The notes: a model not told the origin generated them from the sequence alone. DNA of 64,000 nucleotides from an uncultured Phycisphaerales bacterium (GCA_905480395.1 CAJQQE010000032.1:40999-104998); one strand, 5' to 3'; positions 1 through 8,195 are shown, counted from the stretch's first letter. Numbers and translations: made by a program.

Positions 1-162
1 GAGCGGCTCCAGCCATTGGTAGTCGTCAACGAAGGTCTCGCCCTGGATCGTCTCCTCGACCGGGCGTCGGTCGGTGGCGGGCGGGCCGGCGAGGGCGGCC
101 CCGGAGAGGGCGAAGAACGCCGGGGCGGCGACCAGAAGTGCGGCTTGGTTGGTTCGGTTCAT
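1..162 (-). CDS. Prolyl oligopeptidase family (S9A) protein, N-terminal part only
   Basis: The minus-strand frame opens at position 162 and runs off the left edge, so only 54 residues are visible. They start with a clear Sec signal peptide (MNRTNQ, then a hydrophobic stretch ending ALA before GPP) and continue into PVEETIQGETFVDDYQWLEP. The VDDYxWLE pattern is characteristic of the first propeller strand of prolyl oligopeptidases, serine peptidases that cut after proline in short peptides. The signal peptide places it in the periplasm or outside. The catalytic Ser-Asp-His domain is outside the window. A TACGAT box six bases upstream suggests a leaderless message. The family call rests on a short segment. 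Confidence 0.7.
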   Translation of the reverse strand, partial: MNRTNQAALLVAAPAFFALSGAALAGPPATDRRPVEETIQGETFVDDYQWLEPL

Positions 163-168
163 GCTGAG

Positions 169-174
169 ATCGTA
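169..174 (-). promoter_or_regulatory. -10 box (TACGAT) for the prolyl oligopeptidase gene
   Basis: Read on the minus strand, TACGAT is followed by CTCAGC and then the ATG. With the usual 6-7 base distance from -10 to the transcription start, the RNA would begin at or next to the A of the start codon. No Shine-Dalgarno sequence is present. Confidence 0.45.
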
Positions 175-255
175 TCGAGGCCACGTCCGGAGACGCAGGC
201 TCAATAAGCCTCGCGTGATTTTTCTTCGCCGAGGGGGCCTGCCGTACCGCTCGGA

Positions 256-1464
256 TCAGGACAGCGTTCGCATCCGGATGGTCTCCGGGATCGATCGCAG
301 TCGGGCGGCGGCTTCCTCGACGGAGTCGGACTCGACGTCGAGGATGACGTAACTCACCTCGGGGTCGGATTGAAGGTATTCCGCGGTGATATTCGCATCG
401 ATTTCTGCGAGCAGGGTGTGCATGCGACCGAGCACGCCGGGGACGTTGCGGTGGAAGTGGAGGATGCGATGTCGATCGGGCTTGGGGCTCGGGAGATCGA
501 CCTCCGGCACGCTTGCGGAGCGACGGGTTGAACCTTCGGTCAAGTAGCGGCCAAGCTTGGAGGCAGCGTCCCGGGCGATCGCCGCCTGTGCCTCTTCGGT
601 GGACCCGCCGATATGCGGCGTGAGGATCACGTTGGGAAGCCCGGCCAGAGGGGTTGAGAATGGATCGTCATTCCGCCGCGGTTCGCTTGGATAGACATCG
701 ATCGCGACGCCACCCAGGCGACCGGCGCGGAGGGCTTCGGCGACTGCATCAAGGTCTATGACCGATCCGCGAGCATTGTTGATGAGCATGGCGTCTGGTC
801 GCATCCGCCCAAGCTCGGAGGTGCCGATCAAGTTTCGAGTCGATGGTTCGTCCGGGACGTGGACCGAGACGACGTCGCTCTCGGCAAGAAGTTGGGCGAG
901 CGAATCGACAGGTTGAGCGTTGCCGATCGCTAACTTCGAATCGACATCAAAGTAGATCACCTGCATCCCGAAGGCCTCGGCGAGGACCGAGACCTGCGAG
1001 CCGATGTGGCCGTAGCCGACGATGCCCAGCGTCCGTCCGCGGACCTCGTGGGCGCCGGCGGCCGACTTTCGCCAGATGCCGTCGTGCAGTTCGCGACTGC
1101 GATCTCCGAGCCGGCGGTGCAGGGCGACGATTTCCGCGATGGTCAGTTCGGCAACACTCCGGGTGTTGGAGAAGGGGGCGTTGAAGACCGCGAGCCCGCG
1201 ACGCGCGGCATCGCGGAGATCGAGCTGGTCGGTTCCGATACAGAAACAACCGACGGCGAGCAGATCAGGGTGACGATCGAGGGCACTGGCCGAGAGCCGG
1301 GTTTTTGAACGAACGCCCAGCACGGTCACGCCGTCAAGGGCGGCATCGAGGGCATCGCTGGTTAGCGCGCCAGACTCGTGAACGACCTCGAGACCAGCGG
1401 CTTCCAAAATGGGGTCGGCATCAGTGTGAATACCCTCTAAAAGGAGGGCGCGTCCGTTCTGCAT
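256..1464 (-). CDS. serA: D-3-phosphoglycerate dehydrogenase with C-terminal ACT domain
   Basis: Catalyses the first step of serine synthesis, NAD-dependent oxidation of 3-phosphoglycerate to 3-phosphohydroxypyruvate, in the cytoplasm. The 402-residue length fits the short, E. coli-type SerA. The NAD fold carries GIVGYGHIGSQ (147-157). The catalytic residues of the D-2-hydroxyacid dehydrogenase family are visible as Arg232 in NNARG, Glu261 in DVYPSEP and His284 in TPHIGG. Residues from about 333 (HRILHFHRNVPGVLGRMHTL) form the ACT domain that binds serine in this type, so feedback inhibition is likely. The ATG is preceded by GAGGA at seven bases. The gene lies 14 bases downstream of map on the same strand, so the two are probably co-transcribed. 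Confidence 0.93.
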   Translation of the reverse strand: MQNGRALLLEGIHTDADPILEAAGLEVVHESGALTSDALDAALDGVTVLGVRSKTRLSASALDRHPDLLAVGCFCIGTDQLDLRDAARRGLAVFNAPFSNTRSVAELTIAEIVALHRRLGDRSRELHDGIWRKSAAGAHEVRGRTLGIVGYGHIGSQVSVLAEAFGMQVIYFDVDSKLAIGNAQPVDSLAQLLAESDVVSVHVPDEPSTRNLIGTSELGRMRPDAMLINNARGSVIDLDAVAEALRAGRLGGVAIDVYPSEPRRNDDPFSTPLAGLPNVILTPHIGGSTEEAQAAIARDAASKLGRYLTEGSTRRSASVPEVDLPSPKPDRHRILHFHRNVPGVLGRMHTLLAEIDANITAEYLQSDPEVSYVILDVESDSVEEAAARLRSIPETIRMRTLS

Positions 1465-1478
1465 TTGGATTCCTCGAC

Positions 1479-2294
1479 TCAGTTTCCAACGATGTCGGGT
1501 AGGTCGAAGAGGCTGGCGGTCAAGTTCACCGGTCCATCCTCGGTGATGAGCACATCAGCCTCGTGGTGGACGCTTCTGGATCCGTCCGCCGAATAGATCG
1601 GCCATTCTCGTCCTTCGCTTCGGATCTCCGTGGTGCTGACCGCCAGCATCGGTTCCACCGCGACGAGCATTCCGGGACGGAACGTCCGGAACGCATCGGG
1701 CCATTCTCCGGGATACGTCGGCACCACGTTTGAGATGAACGGAGCGCCGTGGAGTGTGCGGCCGTAACCGTGCCCACCGAGTCCACGGACCAGCCCGAAT
1801 CCACATTTCTTTTCGACGTGATCCTGAACCACGCGGGCCCAGTCGATCAGCGGTTTACCAGGCTGCATGGCTTCCACCCCAAGCCGAAGCGACTCGCGGC
1901 CTGCGACCACCAGATTCATCGAGACTTCGTCGGTGGCTTCGATCACGTAGGTCCACGCGGCGTCACCGATCCACCCGTCATGTTTGACGCCGATATCGAT
2001 CGAGAGCAGGTCGCCGGGAGAGATCGGCGTCGAGGTCATGTCGTGGGTGCCGTGAACGATGCACTCATTCACCGACAGGCATGCTTCACTTGGAAATGGG
2101 GGATGGCCTCGGACCCGATAGTGCTTAAACGCACTGATACTGTCGAGATCGGCCAGCGTCCGGCCGACGAAGGCGTCGACTTCCGCGAGCGTCTGGCCAG
2201 CATGCAGAAACTCCACCAGTCGCCGGTGGGTCTCAACAACCTTCTCGGCGGCAAGGGTCGCACCCGCAATATCTTTTTCTTCGGTGACAAGCAC
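1479..2294 (-). CDS. map: Type I methionine aminopeptidase (first of two in the window)
   Basis: Removes the initiator methionine from nascent proteins. All five metal ligands are present: Asp100 (SIDIG), Asp111 (GDAAWT), His175 (GGHGYGR), Glu214 (AVEPM) and Glu245 (HHEADVLI). The catalytic His81 (VHGTH) is also present. At 271 residues it is close to the E. coli enzyme (264). The start is GTG at 2294. A TATCAT box lies six bases upstream with no ribosome binding site, so the message is probably leaderless. It is followed closely by serA. A second, more divergent map sits in the ribosomal cluster at 56540; this copy matches the housekeeping consensus better. Confidence 0.92.
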   Translation of the reverse strand: MLVTEEKDIAGATLAAEKVVETHRRLVEFLHAGQTLAEVDAFVGRTLADLDSISAFKHYRVRGHPPFPSEACLSVNECIVHGTHDMTSTPISPGDLLSIDIGVKHDGWIGDAAWTYVIEATDEVSMNLVVAGRESLRLGVEAMQPGKPLIDWARVVQDHVEKKCGFGLVRGLGGHGYGRTLHGAPFISNVVPTYPGEWPDAFRTFRPGMLVAVEPMLAVSTTEIRSEGREWPIYSADGSRSVHHEADVLITEDGPVNLTASLFDLPDIVGN

Positions 2295-2300
2295 GGGCGA

Positions 2301-2306
2301 ATGATA
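2301..2306 (-). promoter_or_regulatory. -10 box (TATCAT) for map-serA
   Basis: On the minus strand TATCAT is followed by TCGCCC and the GTG start of map. The distance fits a leaderless transcript. No convincing -35 hexamer is seen. Confidence 0.45.
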
Positions 2307-2377
2307 CCGAATGTGACGACGCGGTACGTCGGCCGAAGCCGACGGACCGCGTGTTATTCGTCAGGGTGTTCCGCAGA

Positions 2378-3088
2378 TCAGGCTGCTTCGGTGCCACAGC
2401 ACCCGGTCCAACTCTGAGGACCGCAATTCTGGGTGGGGGTTGCACCGGGAACGGTGGTCTCTGGAGCCGGCACGTTGGCGAAGCCGTTCCAGGTCGTGCT
2501 CGTGCTTTCCCAGCCGTTGCTGGGACCGTTGAATCCAGCGTAGGCGGGGGTGCTGTTGAAACCGTTGAAGCCAGCGAAGGTCGGTGCGTTCCAGCCGTTG
2601 CTGGGACCGTTGAATCCGGCGTAGGCGGGGGTGCTGTTGTACCCGTTGAAGCCAGCGAAGGTCGGTGCATTCCAGCCGTTGCTGGGACCGTTGAATCCGG
2701 CGTCGCCAGGGGTGCTGTTGTACCCGTTGAAGCCAGCGTAGGTCGGTGCATTCCAGCCATTGCTGGGACCGTTGAATCCGGCGTAGGCAGGGGTGCTGTT
2801 GTACCCGTTGAAGCCAGCGTAGGTCGGTGCATTCCAGCCATTGCTGGGACCGTTGAATCCGGCGTAGGCGGGGGTGCTGTTGAAGCCGTTGAAGCCAGCG
2901 TAAGTCGGTGCATTCCAGCCATTGCTCGGACCGTTGAATCCGGCGTAGGCGGGGGTGCTGTTGTAGCCGTTGCTTGGGCTATTGACGCCGGCATAGTCCG
3001 CTGGGCAGGGGCCCGTACAGGACGAAGAATCGCCGCAGCAGTTGTTGTTGTAACCGTAGTCGTTTTGGTTGGTGAAGCAGTTTTGCAT
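2378..3088 (-). CDS. Aromatic/Asn/Gly-rich tandem-repeat protein flanked by cysteine clusters
   Basis: Unrecognised 236-residue protein. The frame is open further upstream, but the ATG at 3088 has GGAG about eleven bases before it and starts where composition changes. The N-terminus (residues 1-29) is Asn/Cys-rich with CC, C and C-x3-C spacing. Next comes a degenerate 17-residue unit, then five 27-residue repeats built from AYAGFNGPSNGWNAPT followed by YAGFNGYNSTP, and a partial sixth. The last 16 residues contain NCGPQSW and GCCG. There is no signal peptide or membrane segment. Regular Tyr/Phe/Trp separated by Gly, Asn, Ser and Pro resembles sticker-and-spacer low-complexity proteins. Such composition can drive self-association; that role is inference. 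Alternatives are a spore- or coat-like structural protein, or one exported by an unrecognised route. A folded leader lies just upstream. Confidence 0.75.
   Translation of the reverse strand: MQNCFTNQNDYGYNNNCCGDSSSCTGPCPADYAGVNSPSNGYNSTPAYAGFNGPSNGWNAPTYAGFNGFNSTPAYAGFNGPSNGWNAPTYAGFNGYNSTPAYAGFNGPSNGWNAPTYAGFNGYNSTPGDAGFNGPSNGWNAPTFAGFNGYNSTPAYAGFNGPSNGWNAPTFAGFNGFNSTPAYAGFNGPSNGWESTSTTWNGFANVPAPETTVPGATPTQNCGPQSWTGCCGTEAA
2510..3001 (-). repeat. 81-bp in-frame tandem repeats inside the aromatic-rich gene
   Basis: Five full copies with an exact 81-base period span about 2546-2950. Partial copies lie at both ends. Copies differ by few bases, mostly Tyr/Phe exchanges and one GD for AY, which points to recent expansion or ongoing homogenisation. 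Confidence 0.9.
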
Positions 3089-3123
3089 GGGGAAATCGTC
3101 TCCGTGAATGGTGTGAATCCAAT

Positions 3124-3175
3124 CGTTCGATTCTGCACACCGATCCATCGGCGGGGTCACAGCAAGAATCGAACG
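3124..3175 (-). promoter_or_regulatory. Long inverted repeat with nested hairpin in the 5' leader of the repeat-protein gene
   Basis: CGTTCGATTCT (3124-3134) and AGAATCGAACG (3165-3175) are perfect 11-base complements. The 30-base loop contains a second hairpin, CCGAT/ATCGG (3140-3151). The structure ends about 35 bases before the ATG at 3088 on the sense strand and lies outside any gene. It could fold in the leader RNA as a regulatory or stabilising element, or bind a dimeric regulator as DNA. The rest of 3089-3345 shows no gene. Confidence 0.6.
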
Positions 3176-3345
3176 CGGATTCTGAAGAAGGCACTTCGCC
3201 CGCAGGTTTGCGGACCACGAGATATCGGCCGACGGAGCGGCCGACTTCGGTGCACGGATTGAAAAGATAGGTTTTGGTTGGGATGGGCCGAGGTTGTGGC
3301 ACCGCGCGGCCGGAATCCGGGGTCCAGCGACCGCCCGGAGCCCCA

Positions 3346-4614
3346 TCAGGACGGGTGAGGCCATCCCGAGTCGAACCAGCGGCCACCCAACATGACCCCC
3401 GCCGGGCCTGGCCCCGCGATTTCCACCCCGAGCGTTCGCTCGTCTTCGGTGTCCAGGAGAAGGAGATCTGCTCGCTTCCCAACCTCGAGCGAACCAACTT
3501 CATGCTGGAGACCCAAGACGCAGGCCGCGTTGAATGTGGCGGCCGTGATCGCTTCGGCTGGTTTCAATCGACACTTCCGGCAGGCCAACGCGATGGCAAA
3601 CGCCAAGGACGGGGAGGGGGCAGAGCCAGGGTTGAAATTACTTGCCACCGCCACCGCCCCGCCCAGATCAATCAACTCACGTCCCGCGGCATATCGATCG
3701 TCAAGTGAGAATCCGCTTGAAGGGAGCAGGACTCCGATCGTGTCGCTCGCAGCGAGAGAGGCCAGGTCTTCGGGCGTCGTGGCTTCGAGGTGATCAACGC
3801 TGCGGGCACCGAGTTCGATTGCCAGCCGAGTCATGCCCAGGGAGTTGAATTGATCGGTGTGGACGCGGACCGGGCACCCCAATTGAATGGCCGCCTCGAA
3901 GAGTCGTTGGCAATCCGAGACGGACCAGGCCGCTTCTTCGCAGTAGGCGTCGCAGACGATTCCCGGGACTGCGGCCGCGGCGGCCGGGAGGGCCTCATCG
4001 ATGATTCTCTCGATGGCCTGGCCAGGATCCTTGGCATCCGAATCGAGGGCATGGGCACCGAGGAAAGTCGGGACGACGATCTGCGGACTCTCCGCGCCGG
4101 CGGTCTGGATCGCGCGGAGCATTTTGAGCTCCGTCTTGGGATCTAACCCGTAGCCGGATTTCACTTCAATGGTGCCGGTACCCAGGCGGGCGGTCTGCTC
4201 CAGCCGCCGCCGGAGGGCGTGGACCAGATCGGTCTCGCTCGCCTCGCGGACACTTCGCACCGTGGACATGATGCCGCCGCCCGCGGCAAGAATCTCGAGA
4301 TAACCGGCTCCGCCCAGTCGTGCCTCAAACTCGTCGTGGCGGTTGCCAAGAAAGCACGCATGGGTGTGACAATCAACCATCGCGGGCATCACGACCCGCC
4401 CTGCAGCATCAATGACCCGGGTTTTCGGATCACTGGCCGGTGGAGTTCCCTCGCCCAATTCTACGATTCGCCCCTCCCGAACGAGAATCCACCCTCGTTC
4501 AAAGACCCCGAGTTTTGCCAGATCCGAGCCCCTCCGTGGGGCGTCGCCGGCACCTGCAAGGCTCAGGGTCAGGAGTCGGGCATTGGTCACAAGGATGGAA
4601 GCCGATTCGGTCAT
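3346..4614 (-). CDS. hutI: Imidazolonepropionase
   Basis: Third enzyme of histidine degradation; it hydrolyses 4-imidazolone-5-propanoate to N-formimino-L-glutamate using a metal in an amidohydrolase barrel. Family signatures are all visible: MVDCHTHACFLGNRHDEFE with the metal-binding HTH, LGGAGYLEILAAGGGI, TGTIEVKSGYGLD, LGAHAL, VHTDQF and ASNFNPGSAPS. The chosen ATG at 4614 gives 422 residues, near the family norm of about 405-420. A longer frame exists but has no family-like sequence ahead of MTES. TAGGGT lies seven bases before the start and might be a weak -10 box. No other hut gene is adjacent, so the rest of the pathway must lie elsewhere or be absent. Confidence 0.93.
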   Translation of the reverse strand: MTESASILVTNARLLTLSLAGAGDAPRRGSDLAKLGVFERGWILVREGRIVELGEGTPPASDPKTRVIDAAGRVVMPAMVDCHTHACFLGNRHDEFEARLGGAGYLEILAAGGGIMSTVRSVREASETDLVHALRRRLEQTARLGTGTIEVKSGYGLDPKTELKMLRAIQTAGAESPQIVVPTFLGAHALDSDAKDPGQAIERIIDEALPAAAAAVPGIVCDAYCEEAAWSVSDCQRLFEAAIQLGCPVRVHTDQFNSLGMTRLAIELGARSVDHLEATTPEDLASLAASDTIGVLLPSSGFSLDDRYAAGRELIDLGGAVAVASNFNPGSAPSPSLAFAIALACRKCRLKPAEAITAATFNAACVLGLQHEVGSLEVGKRADLLLLDTEDERTLGVEIAGPGPAGVMLGGRWFDSGWPHPS

Positions 4615-4751
4615 AACGGAAACCCTAGCAATCCACTGGCGGTTCGATCGATTTCGTGGGCTCATGGGCCGGCATCGGGCGGGTAGACTGCCCACCCGCC
4701 GTTCGGGCCGACGTTCGAAATGCGGCCAAGTCCTTCGGAGTGATTTCTAGA

Positions 4752-5132
4752 ATGAGTAGCCCGCTTCCCGATCGCCACGCCACCAGTCTCGTTGAAATTA
4801 CGCGTCGTGAAGGCGTTCTGCTCGTCAAACCGGCAGGTCCCAACATCGGCCAACGGGAGGCTCCGATTATTGAGCAGGAGGTTCTTCCCTATCTTGAAGA
4901 GATGGGTAAGAGTCTCGATCATCTGGTCGTGGATCTCTCGGCCGTCACTTTCATGTCGTCCATGGGGTTGGGCATGTGCATCTCGTTCCGGAACAAGGCC
5001 GCGGCGTCCAAGTCCGACTCGATTTTGTTCGGGGTCTGCAAGGAACTGCTTGGCCTGCTTTCGATGATGAAAATCGAAAAGCTCTACAAGATCGCCAAGG
5101 ACCAGACGCATCTCGACAAACTCTTGAAGTGA
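4752..5132 (+). CDS. STAS-domain protein (anti-sigma factor antagonist family)
   Basis: A 126-residue single STAS domain. The pattern VVDLSAVTFMSSMGLGMCI matches the strand-loop-helix of SpoIIAA-type antagonists, where a serine in the D-S-S-G-like loop is phosphorylated by a partner kinase (here the SS pair before MGLG). Such proteins bind an anti-sigma factor or switch kinase when unphosphorylated and so release a sigma factor. No kinase or sigma gene is adjacent, so the partner is unknown. The ATG at 4752 has CGGAG eleven bases upstream and removes a non-conserved extension from the longer frame. The gene is divergent from hutI. Confidence 0.8.
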   Translation: MSSPLPDRHATSLVEITRREGVLLVKPAGPNIGQREAPIIEQEVLPYLEEMGKSLDHLVVDLSAVTFMSSMGLGMCISFRNKAAASKSDSILFGVCKELLGLLSMMKIEKLYKIAKDQTHLDKLLK

Positions 5133-5150
5133 ACGGCGGGTCCGATCAGA

Positions 5151-5210
5151 TCAGGTCGGCACAGTTCGGCACAGGTCGGCACAGGTCGGCGCAGGTCGGC
5201 ACAGGTCGGC
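5151..5210. repeat. Six-copy 10-bp tandem repeat (ACAGGTCGGC)
   Basis: Six uninterrupted decamers with consensus ACAGGTCGGC lie between the convergent ends of the STAS gene and the ChaN-like gene. The variation is single-base. The unit is one DNA helical turn. No gene or terminator is recognisable in 5133-5253. Confidence 0.85.
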
Positions 5211-5253
5211 GCATGCCTCGTTCAGGCACGGTCCATGCGGCCGTGATTGAGCT

Positions 5254-6258
5254 TCAATCAGTCGACGTTGTCTCAGGTGTATAGACCACCAGGTTTCCGA
5301 TGCCACGATCGTCTGCGTTGAGACCGTCGATCGCCCCCCCTCGACGAATGCAACTGATGACCAGGATCTCGGCATCGGGGCGAAGGCGTCGAAGTTCGCC
5401 GATGGTCCCACCCTCGAAATCACTGTGAAACCGGCCAACGAGATGAATGATCCGGTTGATCTTCGGATCGTCCATCGCGGTATTGATCGATCTCGCCATC
5501 GTCACGTCCCAGACCTGTTGGCTTCGGAACGTCGCGATGATCGCGGCCTCTTCGATGTCATCTCCCCGAAATCCACGCATCGTTTCGGCAAACCGATCGT
5601 AGTACGGACCATCGTCGAGCGATTCGGGAACATCGAACCAACATCGCTCTTCGTCCGGGAGAGCCCGAAGCACGTCGTAGCCTTCCTTTCGAGCCCGAGA
5701 GACGTATCGTCGCGGTGCGTTGGCGGCAATGATTGGCGCCGATTCAATCTTTGCCGCGTCTAGGATCGGCTGATAGAAGCGATACCAACCTTCTTCGCCA
5801 CCCCAGCTCCGACTGCCCGTCTGTTCGACGAACTCGTCGGTTTCCAGTGTCCCAATGAGCCAGGCCTCCACCAACGGCTGTTCGTCGCGTTCGAGCATTT
5901 CCAGGGAGAGGGCAGCGTCATCACTCGCGGCCAGGACTGCTCGGAGGAGTTCGAGTTGAAGGGCGTGGGCAGCGGGATCGTCGTGTTCTTCGCCGATCAC
6001 GATGATCTCGGCGGCTTTGGACTGGGTGATCAGTTCGTTCCAAGTCACCGTGTCGCCGGTCAACCCATCGAAGATTGGGAGCGTGCGAGGATCTGGTGGC
6101 GGCGGCGGACCCGCTGGAAGCGTGGCGCATCCAGACGAGAAGCCCACGGCCAGCAACAGGAGCATTGTGATCGTGCTGCCGGTGATGGTTCGAGGGTGCG
6201 AGCGTTGGCCGCATGGGATCTGGGAGACCGAAACCGGGTTTCTATCCATGGTGTTCAT
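5254..6258 (-). CDS. ChaN-like lipoprotein
   Basis: A 334-residue protein starting at the ATG at 6258. A hydrophobic stretch ending in SSGC is a lipobox, so it is probably anchored by an acylated cysteine. The mature part has IGEEHDDPAAHALQLELL and LSLEMLERDEQP, the hallmark of the ChaN family (EreA/ChaN-like fold), and HLVGRFHSDFEGG near the end. The Campylobacter member binds haem and aids iron uptake, but most homologues are uncharacterised. A Pro-rich linker (GPPPPPDPR) follows the lipidated cysteine. No iron-transport gene is nearby, so substrate is unknown. Shine-Dalgarno is weak. Confidence 0.75.
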   Translation of the reverse strand: MNTMDRNPVSVSQIPCGQRSHPRTITGSTITMLLLLAVGFSSGCATLPAGPPPPPDPRTLPIFDGLTGDTVTWNELITQSKAAEIIVIGEEHDDPAAHALQLELLRAVLAASDDAALSLEMLERDEQPLVEAWLIGTLETDEFVEQTGSRSWGGEEGWYRFYQPILDAAKIESAPIIAANAPRRYVSRARKEGYDVLRALPDEERCWFDVPESLDDGPYYDRFAETMRGFRGDDIEEAAIIATFRSQQVWDVTMARSINTAMDDPKINRIIHLVGRFHSDFEGGTIGELRRLRPDAEILVISCIRRGGAIDGLNADDRGIGNLVVYTPETTSTD

Positions 6259-6413
6259 TGTGGCTCTTTTTCGGAACTCGAAGGGTCGAGTTGTGACTTT
6301 TGGTGGGGTCGTGAGGATCAGGTTCCGTGGCTCGGAAGCTCCAAGGGGGGGGCTTCTTGGATTCACAGCCAAGGGTGGCATACTCGATCAAGACTTGGAG
6401 AAGTCACTTTCTC

Positions 6414-8156
6414 ATGCGCTGCGAAACCTCATCATCCCCATCATCATCGATCCGGGGCTTCAACGTCGCTCGATTGATCGCCGTCATCTTCCTGGCCGCG
6501 GGGGTCCTTTCTCGGCCAGGCAGCCTGACATCCTTGTTTTCGTGGTCAGCCGCATCCGCTCATGCATCCACACCGCTCGGTGACGATGAGGCGTCCTTCT
6601 GTCTGCTCCATCACGAGCCCTTCGAGTCCTTTTCGGCCCCGCAAGATGTTGAGGGATCCAGGTTTTCGATCGATTGGTGCGAGAACGGAGGCACCGTGGC
6701 ATCGAGCGGTTTTTGTCCGACGGGCCAGATGTATCGGCTGGAGCCGGCGAGCCAACTCGGGGCGCGTTTCTCGTCCACGGTGGGATGCGGTCGCTTCCGC
6801 ATTGGATTTGTCGCGTCGAGCCTCTTCGACACTTGGTCGAGGATCGAAATCGGCCCCGCCAACGCCGGGTGCGATGGACCCATCGTGCAGTCCGTGATGA
6901 TCGACGTGGCGAAGGGTGAATGCCGGCAGTTTGTAATCGAATACCTTCTGGATGAGGCGGACGATGGCGAGGAGATTGCGATCCGGTGGATTCATGGAGG
7001 TGGAACGGGTGTTCTCTTGCTTGATGAAATCACCTTTGAAGGCATCGCCTGTTGTGATGACGCGGCGCATGCTTGCTGCGAGACGGGCGGACCGGGCTGC
7101 GATGACGCGATCATTCAGGCGTGTGTCTGCGACCAAGATCCATTTTGCTGCGAAACCGAGTGGGATGAACTCTGCGTCGCGGCGATCGCCGCCGGGGGAT
7201 GTGGGTCTTGTGCCGAAACGTGTGCCCTTGGACTGGAAACCGACTTTGGCAACCTTTACATTCCGGGTGGGATCTGCGGTGCGTTGCCGGAGTTGTTTGA
7301 CGCCTGCTTCGGTGACGGCCCGTACTTGACCACCTCGGGCGGGTGCGCCGGCCGCGGCGACGCGGCCCTCCGTTTCGGCGGTGGATTTCCATGGTCGACG
7401 GCGGAAACTCGATGCATCGACTTCGGCGCTAGTACCACGGCCACCCTCTCCTTCCAATGTTCCACGGGGTTCGGGGTCGCCGGGCCCGTGATCGAAGCTC
7501 GTTGGCTGGATCTGGACCCGGTCGAGATTTTTCGAGTGCCCTTTGGAAGCGATGCGGAGTGTCAGGTTCATACGGTTGATCTGACCCCCTTCATCGGTCT
7601 GCCGGAGTTCCGGCTTCGGCTCCGCTCCGGATCGACGGTTGGAGACGCCACGCGAATCGATGATCTGAGGATCGAATTCGATCTGGCTCACGATGCCTGT
7701 GTCGTTGGGGCGCCGGGATGCTCGGATCCAATTCTGGAGTCTTGCGTCTGCAAGCTCGATCCGTACTGCTGCGAAGTGGCCTGGGACGATTCCTGTATCA
7801 CGATTTCGGCGACGGTCTGCGGTGCGGATTGCGGTATCCCGAGCTGCGGGACGGGCGGTGCGTGCAGCCAATCGCGACCGGTTCCAGGCTGTGACGACGC
7901 GGCCTGTTGCAGCGCGGTCTGCCTCAAGGATCCCTTTTGTTGCATTGTCAGCTGGGATGAGTCGTGCGTGGAAGCGCAGGTGATCGCATGCGAACCTGCG
8001 GTGGAGGGTGACTTGAACGGTGACGGCCGAGTGGATGGCGCCGATCTTGGCCTTCTCCTCTCCGACTGGGGCAGTTTGGATTCCGAGGCGGATCTCGACG
8101 GGAGCGGCTTGGTCGACGGCGGGGACCTGGGGTTGATTCTTGCTTTCTGGAGTTGA
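6414..8156 (+). CDS. Secreted cysteine-rich protein with C-terminal dockerin-like repeats
   Basis: About 580 residues from the ATG at 6414, with a hydrophobic export segment (VARLIAVIFLAAGVLS) and a likely cleavage after SAHA. The mature part has two beta-sandwich-like stretches, not assigned to a family. Three cysteine-rich modules follow the pattern C-V-C-x3-DP-[FY]-CC-x3-WD-x2-C (about 7087-7215, 7718-7840 and 7880-7990). The last 47 residues are two EF-hand-like dockerin units, DLNGDGRVDGADLGLL and DLDGSGLVDGGDLGLI, each ending in an aromatic. In Planctomycetota such dockerin-like tails are common on exported proteins, where they may bind calcium or anchor the protein. The function of the core is not recognised. 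GGAG lies about 13 bases before the ATG. Confidence 0.8.
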   Translation: MRCETSSSPSSSIRGFNVARLIAVIFLAAGVLSRPGSLTSLFSWSAASAHASTPLGDDEASFCLLHHEPFESFSAPQDVEGSRFSIDWCENGGTVASSGFCPTGQMYRLEPASQLGARFSSTVGCGRFRIGFVASSLFDTWSRIEIGPANAGCDGPIVQSVMIDVAKGECRQFVIEYLLDEADDGEEIAIRWIHGGGTGVLLLDEITFEGIACCDDAAHACCETGGPGCDDAIIQACVCDQDPFCCETEWDELCVAAIAAGGCGSCAETCALGLETDFGNLYIPGGICGALPELFDACFGDGPYLTTSGGCAGRGDAALRFGGGFPWSTAETRCIDFGASTTATLSFQCSTGFGVAGPVIEARWLDLDPVEIFRVPFGSDAECQVHTVDLTPFIGLPEFRLRLRSGSTVGDATRIDDLRIEFDLAHDACVVGAPGCSDPILESCVCKLDPYCCEVAWDDSCITISATVCGADCGIPSCGTGGACSQSRPVPGCDDAACCSAVCLKDPFCCIVSWDESCVEAQVIACEPAVEGDLNGDGRVDGADLGLLLSDWGSLDSEADLDGSGLVDGGDLGLILAFWS

Positions 8157-8195
8157 AGGCATGGCAGTCACCTGCAACAAGGTCGTCTGCTTCGT

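Noticed and set aside
2351..3262. Long open frame on the plus strand with Val/Glu/Gly-rich repeats opposite the aromatic repeat gene
   Set aside because: It is the mirror of the 81-bp repeats. It lacks a ribosome site, and the minus-strand gene has a proper start and better codon use.
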